From positions 1 through 36,165 of the IMG/VR virus record IMGVR_UViG_3300022591_000032: a stretch of DNA of 36,165 bases; one strand, written 5' to 3'. The DNA comes from a virus. The stretch's first letter is position 1, and the number at the start of each line of letters is the position of its first letter. Below, piece after piece: positions 6,411-12,236 of the stretch. The notes under the pieces are model-generated. The model searched no databases and was not told the origin of the DNA. It saw nothing but the letters and a program-made list of their open reading frames with translations. A program made the position numbers and the translations under genes.

Positions 6411-6670
6411 TAGGCTGCCTCCTTCCTTGTGAACAAGGTAAGAGGTAGGGGAGATACATAGCCTGTGCCGTCACGCCACTCACCAGCCCAAATTCCGTAA
6501 AGTCCGGGGGTTGCTTGGGCGTATTCCTTACAGGCAGAGAGCAGGGAACAGGTATTACAGATAGCCTTAGCCTCTGCTAATGCTTTCTTGGAGCGTGTGT
6601 CTTTGTCGGGGAAGAATACATCGGGATCAACTTGGGCACATACTTGTGTACCATCATACGGATAAGACAT
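6410..6670 (-). CDS. WhiB-like iron-sulfur transcription factor
   Basis: The 86-residue protein has the WhiB signature. Cysteines at residues 11, 38, 41 and 47 form the C-x26-C-x2-C-x5-C cluster that holds a [4Fe-4S] centre, and a G-I-W-A-G-E turn follows at 59-64. WhiB proteins are confined to actinobacteria and their phages and act with the primary sigma factor at promoters. Here it probably redirects host transcription early in infection. The ATG follows GAAAGGA. It heads a two-gene unit with the small membrane protein and lies downstream of a 500-base hairpin-rich region. Confidence 0.9.
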   Translation of the reverse strand: MSYPYDGTQVCAQVDPDVFFPDKDTRSKKALAEAKAICNTCSLLSACKEYAQATPGLYGIWAGEWRDGTGYVSPLPLTLFTRKEAA

Positions 6671-6962
6671 AGCATTCCTTTCATAGAGGGGTGATTTCTG
6701 CGAAAAACGGCGGGGAAACTAAGATACTCTCACATAAGATAGAGAGTGAGAGAGACATAGGGCATAGATTGATTACACAGACTTACTCATACTCTTGGCT
6801 GCAGCCTCAATGACGCGTAACCTATGTCTCTTCCACTAACTACCTGATAATAGACCGGTAGGGTAGTCCCATAGAAACTACCTGATAGCAGAGCCACCCC
6901 ATAGTCCCTGACCTGGTCTCACTCTCAATGATGGGAGTTATGTGACGACAGTAGCCTGAAAG

Positions 6963-6996
6963 GGCTCCCAACTCCCAATGATGAGAGTTAGGAGCC
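6963..6996. terminator. Strong bidirectional hairpin
   Basis: GGCTCC (6963-6968) pairs with GGAGCC (6991-6996), with an inner AACTC/GAGTT stem. It is flanked by AAAGG before and CCTTTC after, so either strand gives a hairpin with a short T-stretch. It may end the leftward transcript of the 178-residue gene, or it may be part of a larger RNA fold. Confidence 0.4.
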
Positions 6997-7123
6997 TTTC
7001 GTGTAGCAGGACACCGAATATGGATAGGCTACTTCTCTCTGGGGCGGTGTAACACTTCCATACACCTGTGTATTTGGACATAATGTCCCCTAGGTTGAGT
7101 CTAGACTCCCCGATAGCCCGTAT

Positions 7124-7150
7124 CTATGAACATAGTAACTATGCTCATAG
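7124..7150. promoter_or_regulatory. Near-perfect 27-bp palindrome, operator candidate
   Basis: CTATGAACATAGT (7124-7136) and ACTATGCTCATAG (7138-7150) are inverted copies with one mismatch around a single central A. The size and symmetry suit a dimeric repressor site. A perfect 12-bp palindrome lies 16 bases to the left. No protein is assigned. Confidence 0.4.
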
Positions 7151-7195
7151 CAGGAGAGCCGGAGTATCCCCCGACTCCCCCACTACTAGCATAGG

Positions 7196-7732
7196 CTAGG
7201 CAGCGATAGTTGCCTTCTCTGCGTTAGCCCGTGCCTCCTTGAGGAGAAGTTGAATAGATTCCAACTCCTTCTCTAGGAGGGCAACTGCTTCATTGGCAGG
7301 AGTACCTGCCTTGACGAAGGCTTCACGAGCCTTCGTCATAGAAGCGATAGCGAAAGCGTGAGCCTTGCCGTTCGCACGGCGTGTGGCTACGGCTTCATCA
7401 GCGGCAGCATCTACCTGCTGCTTCAACGCATTAAGGGCGGGGAGAACATCTCCACCCATAGCGATAACAGCGGCACACTCCTCAGGCTTCTTATAGAAGG
7501 TCTGAGTGAGGTCAGCCCACTTAGATGGCTCTATCTTCAGAGCACCTGAGAGATAACCACCGAACACGCGAGATGCGTTGAGAGCAGAGCGATACTTACC
7601 GCCTGTGTATACAGCACTCAAGTTAGGGTGCTTGTCGAAGAACTTAATGAACTCAGTAATGGAGTTCTTAGTATCCTCTGTGTGGTTGATAATTTGCTTG
7701 ACCACATCAAGCGTAAGTGTCTTTGTAGACAT
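7196..7732 (-). CDS. Hypothetical protein, first gene of the leftward arm, 178 aa
   Basis: The product is helical and Ala-rich (MSTKTLTLDVVKQIINHTED...), ending in a long Glu/Lys/Ala helix typical of a coiled coil. No motif is recognised. It is the gene closest to the divergent centre and is read from a leader with a predicted three-way junction and a hairpin. It has non-coding structure on both sides, which suggests a separately regulated, perhaps highly expressed, early gene. The start follows AAGGAG. Confidence 0.75.
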   Translation of the reverse strand: MSTKTLTLDVVKQIINHTEDTKNSITEFIKFFDKHPNLSAVYTGGKYRSALNASRVFGGYLSGALKIEPSKWADLTQTFYKKPEECAAVIAMGGDVLPALNALKQQVDAAADEAVATRRANGKAHAFAIASMTKAREAFVKAGTPANEAVALLEKELESIQLLLKEARANAEKATIAA

Positions 7733-7746
7733 ATTACTCCTTACTA

Positions 7747-7765
7747 CCGATACAGATAGTATCGG
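7747..7765 (-). promoter_or_regulatory. Leader hairpin before the 178-residue gene
   Basis: CCGATAC (7747-7753) pairs perfectly with GTATCGG (7759-7765) around a 5-base loop, 15 bases upstream of the ATG. It sits just before the ribosome site and could control translation. Confidence 0.45.
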
Positions 7766-7773
7766 GGGTACTA

Positions 7774-7827
7774 CCCGTGCCCTAGTGTGCTATGACGCAC
7801 TACACCTAGAAGTGCTAGGGCGACGGG
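7774..7827 (-). ncRNA. Candidate three-way-junction RNA in the leftward leader
   Basis: A 12-bp closing stem forms from 7774-7785 (CCCGTGCCCTAG) and 7815-7827, with one bulged G at 7822. Inside are two short hairpins: GTGC/GCAC (7787-7800) and CAC/GTG (7803-7814). The fold resembles a small riboswitch or a tRNA-like element in the 5' leader of the first leftward gene. No ligand or family is recognised; the fold is by eye. Confidence 0.45.
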
Positions 7828-8196
7828 CTATACACAGAGAGGTTCGCCTATCCTATTAGGGCGATACTCACCACTATGTGGTTTTCTCTCCCTTCTCCTT
7901 CGGGCTGTCCGTAACTTTAGTCTAATTTTCGCTTTTACCCTCCCCCACCCTTAAATCCCTTTAATCCCTTTTGTCCAGCAGAGCGCACGAAGGGTTGGGA
8001 CTCTATGATGGTAGACAGTGGCCTACCGTCTATGTCCGATTTATCATGGTTTGTCCTATTCTGATCATAATTTGGTGAAAAATGGGCGGGAAATTGGGTA
8101 ACTCTCATCATAGTTATGAAATTTCTAGGAGAGAAAAGGTACATTTATAACTTTTTGTTAGGTTTTTAATAAATTTACTGCGATACAGTGGCTAAA
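7828..8196. other. Divergent intergenic region
   Basis: No convincing gene is seen. Features include TCGCC/GGCGA (about 7844-7864), an ACCAC-TAT-GTGGT hairpin followed by TTTTCT near 7871-7886, a C-rich stretch near 7930-7950, and a stretch at 8074-8106 resembling 6700-6732. The right end is A+T-rich (8110-8196). It should contain the leftward and rightward early promoters and could hold an origin. Confidence 0.45.
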
Positions 8197-8210
8197 TGTG
8201 GTAGAATATT
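8197..8210 (+). promoter_or_regulatory. Extended -10 promoter box, copy 1
   Basis: TGTGGTAGAATATT contains TGG-TAGAAT, which fits the extended -10 consensus TGnTAnnnT. No good -35 is seen 17 bases upstream. It lies about 60 bases before the Hsp20 start. The same 14 bases recur at 8787. Confidence 0.55.
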
Positions 8211-8211
8211 T

Positions 8212-8270
8212 AATAGAGCGCTCAAATAGAGGCTCTATTTAGCTAATTTATCGTCTAAGGAGATAAAATT
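8212..8270 (+). promoter_or_regulatory. Structured 5' leader of the Hsp20 gene
   Basis: AAATAGAG and CTCTATTT form an inverted repeat at about 8224-8240, and an upstream AATAGAG offers an alternative partner. Nearer the gene, TTTATC (8247-8252) can pair with GATAAA (8262-8267), covering the 3' half of the AAGGAGA ribosome site. The weak A/U stem over a Shine-Dalgarno is what an RNA thermometer looks like, and the gene encodes a heat-shock protein. This is inference. Confidence 0.35.
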
Positions 8271-8783
8271 ATGACAATTATGCCACATACAGGCGGGTAT
8301 CCTAAGGGAGATCCTCATAAGGGTCGATATAACGAGCCTTGGGCACCTAAACAACCTACTCATATGCCTGAAGTAACGATCACTACACTCTTTCCGCAGT
8401 TCAATCGCTGGGCAATTGGGTTCGATCCATTACTAGATACCTTCAAACAGGTCGCTGCAGGTAGCAAATCTGGCGGGTATCCTCCATACAACATCTATAA
8501 AGATAAGGACACATACGTCCTAGAACTGGCTGTAGCTGGTTTTGGTAAGGAAGATATCACTATCAGTGTAAAAGAGCTCCAGTTGACCGTAGAAGGCCGT
8601 TTAGAGGCATCTAAGCCGGAGCCTATCCATAAGGGAATCGCTACCCGTGACTTCAAGCAGGACTTCGTATTAGCGGAGTATGTAGTAGTCAAGGGAGCTG
8701 AACTTAAGGATGGCTTGCTACGCATTACATTAGAGCAAGAGCTACCCGACGAATTGCAGCCAAAGATCATCAAGATCAAGTAA
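8271..8783 (+). CDS. Hsp20/IbpA-family small heat-shock protein
   Basis: Residues 1-65 form a variable N-terminal arm. The alpha-crystallin domain spans about 70-165, with the family pattern Y-x-LELAVAGFGKEDITISV followed by QLTVEGR and the late G-LLRITLEQELP strand. A C-terminal K-I-I-K-I-K tail resembles the I-x-I anchor used in oligomer assembly. Such chaperones hold unfolding proteins; cyanophages often carry them and they may aid virion assembly. The ATG follows AAGGAGA. Expression probably starts at the extended -10 box 60 bases upstream. Confidence 0.92.
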   Translation: MTIMPHTGGYPKGDPHKGRYNEPWAPKQPTHMPEVTITTLFPQFNRWAIGFDPLLDTFKQVAAGSKSGGYPPYNIYKDKDTYVLELAVAGFGKEDITISVKELQLTVEGRLEASKPEPIHKGIATRDFKQDFVLAEYVVVKGAELKDGLLRITLEQELPDELQPKIIKIK

Positions 8784-8786
8784 TTC

Positions 8787-8800
8787 TGTGGTAGAATATT
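8787..8800 (+). promoter_or_regulatory. Extended -10 promoter box, copy 2
   Basis: This is identical over 14 bases to the box before the Hsp20 gene and lies four bases after that gene's stop. It would start transcription near 8804, giving an RNA that covers the 12-bp-stem element and the tRNA. Confidence 0.55.
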
Positions 8801-8803
8801 AAT

Positions 8804-8931
8804 TAGAGGGCCTTATGGGTCCCACCCGCTCCAGTAAGATACCGCCTGTTTTGGTCCTAAGTTTATGTGTAGATACATACGCCTCTAGGGCTTTCTGTAA
8901 AGAGACTAGCATTGGGTCTTACTGGAGCATT
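8804..8931 (+). ncRNA. Candidate structured RNA between promoter box and tRNA
   Basis: GCTCCAGTAAGA (8828-8839) pairs perfectly over 12 bp with 8917-8928, enclosing 77 bases. Inside are TATGT/ACATA (8864-8879), CTAG/CTAG (8885-8909) and CTTT/AAAG (8891-8902). The closing stem is followed by ATTTT. No gene fits here. The predicted start just after a promoter box and the adjacent tRNA suggest a phage small RNA, or a processed leader of the tRNA transcript. The family is not recognised. Confidence 0.5.
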
Positions 8932-8935
8932 TTAA

Positions 8936-9007
8936 TGGTCGTTAGCTCATTGGTAGAGCGCCCTACTCATAATCGGGAGGCGCCTGGTTCGATTCCAGGA
9001 TGACCAA
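8936..9007 (+). tRNA. tRNA with CAT anticodon (Met or lysidine-type Ile)
   Basis: A full cloverleaf can be drawn. The acceptor is TGGTCGT/ATGACCA with discriminator A9007. The D stem is GCTC/GAGC. The anticodon arm has loop CTCATAA with one T-C mismatch in the stem, the variable loop has five bases, and the T arm is CCTGG-TTCGATT-CCAGG. The 3' CCA is not encoded. The U1-A72 pair argues against a standard initiator tRNA. Elongator Met or Ile2 cannot be separated by eye. Confidence 0.92.
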
Positions 9008-9063
9008 CGTTGTCAAGCTCAATTCCGTATGAAAGATTGCGATTAGCTAGGCAACCCCCTTTT

Positions 9064-9213
9064 ATGGAGGCAAGAAAGAAGAGAAGAATGAATGATGAAG
9101 AGGCCAGGAAGGCCATAGATAAAGCAAGAGGTAAAGAACGACTAGAAGAGTCGATCCAGCATACTATCAAGATTGCTGAAGAAGAGGCTTGGAAGCATCA
9201 GATCCACGATTAG
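9064..9213 (+). CDS. Small charged helical protein, 49 aa
   Basis: The frame reads MEARKKRRMNDEEARKAIDK and continues as a highly charged helix. The ribosome site is poor for every start. ATG at 9088 (41 residues) and a TTG at 9010 are alternatives. The frame sits between the tRNA and a zinc-ribbon membrane protein gene. No family recognised; only fair confidence that it is expressed. Confidence 0.45.
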   Translation: MEARKKRRMNDEEARKAIDKARGKERLEESIQHTIKIAEEEAWKHQIHD

Positions 9214-9248
9214 GTAACTACACCGATCCCCGCGCGAAAGAGGGCAAT

Positions 9249-9434
9249 ATGTACGTTTTAGGTATTTTGACAGGTATGTTAGGTGCATGGTTCTGGTTGG
9301 CCTTTGCATCCCCACATGCAAGACAAGAGAACAATGATCCTAATAGTGTGGAGGTACAGTGCCACTTCTGTGGACGCATGTATCGCACAATTCGTACCAA
9401 TCTCCGTGTAACTAATAGATGTGGAAACTGCTAA
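9249..9434 (+). CDS. Membrane-anchored zinc-ribbon mini protein, 61 aa
   Basis: MYVLGILTGMLGAWFWLAFA is a single membrane segment. The rest carries CHFC at about residues 39-42 and CGNC at the very end, a typical zinc ribbon. I chose the ATG at 9249 because AAGAGGG lies seven bases upstream and the protein then begins with the membrane helix. It overlaps the next gene as TAATG. It probably faces the cytoplasm with its ribbon; function unknown. Confidence 0.65.
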   Translation: MYVLGILTGMLGAWFWLAFASPHARQENNDPNSVEVQCHFCGRMYRTIRTNLRVTNRCGNC

Positions 9435-9604
9435 TGCCAAAATACGATTATAAGTGTGAAAACTGTAACTCTCAAGTTGAGGTAGAGCGCTCTATGCATG
9501 AGGAGTCACAACCTATGTGTACCGGGTGTAACTCAACCATGTCCCGCGTTTGGCAGGCTACGCCTGCACATTTTAAAGGTGGCGGCTGGGCTGGCAAGGA
9601 GTAG
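9434..9604 (+). CDS. FmdB-family zinc-ribbon protein
   Basis: This 56-residue protein matches the FmdB/CxxC regulatory family. It starts MPKYDYKCENC, has a second pair in CTGC near residue 34, and ends AHFKGGGWAGKE, where family members typically read FKGGGFY. The family is common in bacteria and phages. It was named for a formamidase operon regulator, but its biochemical role is not settled. The start overlaps the upstream stop, so the two zinc-ribbon genes are coupled. Confidence 0.85.
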   Translation: MPKYDYKCENCNSQVEVERSMHEESQPMCTGCNSTMSRVWQATPAHFKGGGWAGKE

Positions 9605-9613
9605 TATTAAGCC

Positions 9614-10186
9614 ATGAGTAAACGCAGACGTGGTTTAGGTAGAGGATTGACTCAGATCAATGCTCAGAACACCTCTAATAGCCCAACCTCAAGATCAAAC
9701 GACCCTTTTGGAATTAAATCCTTAATTCCTAATGAAGAGCAGTTGGCTGCACGAGAATCGGACCCTACAGGCTACGAGATGGCTTTAGCGGCTAGTAGAA
9801 GCCGTATCGATGGTTTAGAGTCCCTAACACCCGATGAAGCTGCGTTACAGCGTAGATTATCCCGATTTGGTACAGATCCTGACTTTGGTCCTGGTTATGA
9901 GGTTGTTAACCCCGCTAAGACTAGTGGTCATGGAGATGCCCGCGCTCAAAAGATCGGGTATAACCGCGCCCTTCAATATTTGGCTATTTTGATGCGTGAT
10001 GGTAAGATGGTTGGGTATCCAGGAGTTGACCCAGATACTTGGGCAGCCTATCAAAGCTACAGCTCCACCCACAGCTATATCAATATAGAACTAGCTGCCT
10101 GGGCAGGGGCATGGGATGACCTTGGAAAGCATGGGACTCCCCCACAGACCAATGAGCAATTATTTGAGCAGGGAACTCAAGACTAG
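9614..10186 (+). CDS. KTSC-domain-like protein with ParB-like N-terminal tag
   Basis: The first dozen residues, MSKRRRGLGRGL, look like the opening of ParB proteins, but no ParB nuclease or HTH domain follows. Residues 15-100 are low-complexity and polar. Residues 105-165 fit the KTSC domain pattern (KIGYNRALQYLAILMRDGK, then YPGVDPDTW and a Ser-rich strand ending INIEL). KTSC occurs at the end of lysyl-tRNA synthetases and as small phage proteins, with a proposed RNA-binding role. Domain call moderate; ParB relation probably superficial. Confidence 0.65.
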   Translation: MSKRRRGLGRGLTQINAQNTSNSPTSRSNDPFGIKSLIPNEEQLAARESDPTGYEMALAASRSRIDGLESLTPDEAALQRRLSRFGTDPDFGPGYEVVNPAKTSGHGDARAQKIGYNRALQYLAILMRDGKMVGYPGVDPDTWAAYQSYSSTHSYINIELAAWAGAWDDLGKHGTPPQTNEQLFEQGTQD

Positions 10187-10197
10187 TCTGGTATCCT

Positions 10198-10207
10198 TAG
10201 GTACCTA
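10198..10207. promoter_or_regulatory. TAGGTACCTA palindrome
   Basis: A perfect 10-bp palindrome followed by CTACCGAG lies just upstream of the Ntn-hydrolase gene. The same palindrome, extended to 12 bp, and the same CTACCGAG string recur at 17946-17980. It may be a binding site for a phage regulator. Confidence 0.3.
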
Positions 10208-10221
10208 CCGAGAGGGTTCCA

Positions 10222-10788
10222 ATGACTACGCTTGCTGCAATACAAGGTGACGGCTGGGCCGTCTTAGGTTGTGATAGCCGCGCTTCTGATGAGGGCGGGC
10301 GTTATATGGATCTTGCTACACATAAGATCGTAGAAAACAATGGAGCGCTTATTGCTGTCTCCGGAGCATCCCGCGGTGGAAACATCGCACAGTTTGGGTG
10401 GAAAGCTCCAAAACCTCGCGCTAATGAAGATCTAGATGTTTTTATGACTACTAAGTTCATTCCTTCCCTACGTAAAGCTTTTCAAGATGCTGGGTATGAA
10501 GGTAAGGATGATGGTTCTGCTGCTGGGCATGACTCAAGCCTTATTGTGGCTATACGCGGCGTAATCTATCCGATCTTTGAAGATTACTCTTGGGATCGTG
10601 AAGCTCGCAATGTTTACTATTCTGGTAGTGGTGGGGACATCGCGCTAGGTGCTTTAGAGATTTTAAACTACCAGAAGCTCAAATCTCCCGAAGCAGCAGA
10701 GAAAGCTGTATATAAAGCCATAGAAGCGGCCATAAAGCACGACATTTACTCCGGCGGAGAGATTCATACATACGTACAAGAAGCCTAA
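10222..10788 (+). CDS. Proteasome/HslV-like Ntn hydrolase
   Basis: After removal of Met the chain begins TTLAAIQGDGWAVLGCDSRA, which aligns residue for residue with the start of HslV and proteasome beta subunits. Thr1 would be the nucleophile, Asp17 sits in GCDSR, and Lys34 (HK-I) takes the place of Lys33. A later SGSGGDIALGALE matches the conserved G-S-G region. Length (187 mature residues) is in the family range. No propeptide is present. No HslU-type ATPase is seen nearby. With no other head protease in view, it may mature the capsid or degrade host proteins. Confidence 0.85.
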   Translation: MTTLAAIQGDGWAVLGCDSRASDEGGRYMDLATHKIVENNGALIAVSGASRGGNIAQFGWKAPKPRANEDLDVFMTTKFIPSLRKAFQDAGYEGKDDGSAAGHDSSLIVAIRGVIYPIFEDYSWDREARNVYYSGSGGDIALGALEILNYQKLKSPEAAEKAVYKAIEAAIKHDIYSGGEIHTYVQEA

Positions 10789-10855
10789 CTTATGTCATCA
10801 TTGTCCCTGTTCGACCTTCGAACACTCACATTGATCAAGTGAAGGAAATAAATTC

Positions 10856-12172
10856 ATGGCAAATGCACGCGATGGAGGATCGTCAGTATCAGTTGCAATC
10901 TCAGGCATCACAGCCTCAGCTGGAACTGTAACTTACGCAACCTCAAGCACAACCGGCCTATTTGCAGGCCAAACAATTACAGTATCAGGAGCGACTGCTT
11001 CCGGATATAACGGAACATTTACAATTGCTGCTGTTTCAGCAAACACCAATTTCACAGTAACTAGCGCAGCTACAGGCTCAACCTCAACAGCTACAGGAGT
11101 TGGTTACACAGGAAATCCACGCATCGACATGGCATGGGGTAGCTTCCCAATCCAACCAGATGATGACCGTCAAGTTTCACCATCTCAGACTGTAACAGTC
11201 AGCGGAGCAGGAAACGTTGCTTGGACTAACTACGGAACTCTTGCTTCTGCTAAGTTGGCTCAATCAAACATTTCTTCAACTCTTAACCAGCTTACTGGCG
11301 TAACAGTTCCAGATAACCACGTACGTGCTGCACAGAACTGGGATTCATACCCAGCATCACCTACTCAAACCGGTATCCCAACATCTTCTACAGTTACAAC
11401 TGTCCCAGCTCTTCTTGGAACAACTTTCAAGTATGCAGTAGATAAGTTGCACGATGCAGGATTTGACCTCGGAAGCCTTACTTACACCACAACTGGTGCT
11501 ACACCTAGCGATATCCGTGTATCTGTAACAGGTGCATCTAACTCCGCTGGAACAATCACCTACACAGCTGCAAATAACTTCGTAGCTGGTCAGATTGTAA
11601 GCGTTGTTGGTCTTGGCGCAACTGCTACACCTACACTTACAGGCGCTACCGTTTCAGGTACAGGAACATCTACAACTGTAACATTCAACACTTCAAATAC
11701 CACAGGTATCGTAGTTGGATCGATTGTTACAATCGCAGGTGCTACTGGCGCAACTGTCGGTACTCTTAACGGTACATGGTACGTAAGTGCTGTTGTTGCT
11801 AACACCAGCTTCACCGCTGCTGTAGCTGCCCCAGCATCTATCACAGCCGCTTCTCCAGTATTCACAAGCGCTACTGTTTCAGTAGTTTCTGGATTCAACC
11901 TTGCAAACCAAGTTGTTCTTGCTACAAGCTTGAGCTCATCTCAGTTCTTGGTTACCCCAACAATCTCTGCAAGCACAACTCTCCCATCTGCAGCTCTTAC
12001 AACTCAGACAGGTACAGCTTCAGTTCTTGCTAACGTTGGAACCATCAAGACTCAGTCACTATCTGCTGGTTCATCTTCAACTCAAGGAGCATCAGTGGAT
12101 CTATCGATCTACCGCTTCCAAGATGGAACAAACCCAGGAATTGTCGTTCCTGGTGGATATGTAGCTGGATAA
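10856..12172 (+). CDS. Beta-module virion-type protein with a PASTA-like segment
   Basis: The 438-residue protein is Thr/Ser/Ala/Val-rich. Residues about 20-75 form a module (FAGQTITVSGATASGYNGTF) of the kind annotated in phages as E1-FCCH-like. Related strands recur near 245-265 and 285-325. Between them, about 185-210, VPALLGTTFKYAVDKLHDAG reads like half of a PASTA cell-wall-binding domain. Codons are those of the capsid gene (AAC, TAC, TTC), suggesting strong late expression. The gene is followed at once by a strong terminator. It could be a decoration or tail protein that touches the host wall; inferred. Confidence 0.65.
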   Translation: MANARDGGSSVSVAISGITASAGTVTYATSSTTGLFAGQTITVSGATASGYNGTFTIAAVSANTNFTVTSAATGSTSTATGVGYTGNPRIDMAWGSFPIQPDDDRQVSPSQTVTVSGAGNVAWTNYGTLASAKLAQSNISSTLNQLTGVTVPDNHVRAAQNWDSYPASPTQTGIPTSSTVTTVPALLGTTFKYAVDKLHDAGFDLGSLTYTTTGATPSDIRVSVTGASNSAGTITYTAANNFVAGQIVSVVGLGATATPTLTGATVSGTGTSTTVTFNTSNTTGIVVGSIVTIAGATGATVGTLNGTWYVSAVVANTSFTAAVAAPASITAASPVFTSATVSVVSGFNLANQVVLATSLSSSQFLVTPTISASTTLPSAALTTQTGTASVLANVGTIKTQSLSAGSSSTQGASVDLSIYRFQDGTNPGIVVPGGYVAG

Positions 12173-12186
12173 CCTACCTCGTAAAG

Positions 12187-12214
12187 AGCCGGGAGTTAAC
12201 GCTCCCGGCTTTTT
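12187..12214 (+). terminator. Rho-independent terminator, plus strand
   Basis: AGCCGGGAG (12187-12195) pairs perfectly with CTCCCGGCT (12202-12210) around a 6-base loop, followed by TTTT. It ends the transcript of the beta-module protein gene. Confidence 0.92.
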
Positions 12215-12236
12215 GCTTTAGTGAGAGAATACTCTT

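Larger units (their letters stand above)
6671..7195. other. Hairpin-rich non-coding region, about 525 nt
   Basis: No gene is visible. Inverted repeats include an 11-bp stem (6751-6761 with 6821-6831), ACTCTC/GAGAGT (6726-6747), two related hairpins with an AATGAT loop (6921-6938 and 6971-6988), TACAC/GTGTA (7061-7072), the palindrome GAGTCTAGACTC (7097-7108), a near-perfect 27-bp palindrome (7124-7150), GGAGT/ACTCC (7161-7178) and CTAGC/GCTAG over the next stop codon (7186-7199). A 12-base direct repeat AACTACCTGATA occurs at 6838 and 6876. It could hold promoters and operators, a structured RNA or a replication origin. Confidence 0.6.

Noticed and set aside
7935-8144. Leftward 69-codon frame in the divergent region
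   Set aside because: It has no ribosome site and an improbable composition ending in GGGG. It overlaps A+T-rich sequence and repeat elements that look regulatory.
8815-9003. Rightward 62-codon frame across the small-RNA candidate and tRNA
   Set aside because: It runs through the tRNA and the 12-bp stem, has no ribosome site and is better explained by RNA genes.
9614-10186. ParB-type partition protein
   Set aside because: Only the first dozen residues resemble ParB; the nuclease and HTH domains are absent and the rest fits a KTSC-like domain.
10794-10844. 16-codon frame after the Ntn-hydrolase gene
   Set aside because: It is too short and has no ribosome site; a leader peptide cannot be supported.
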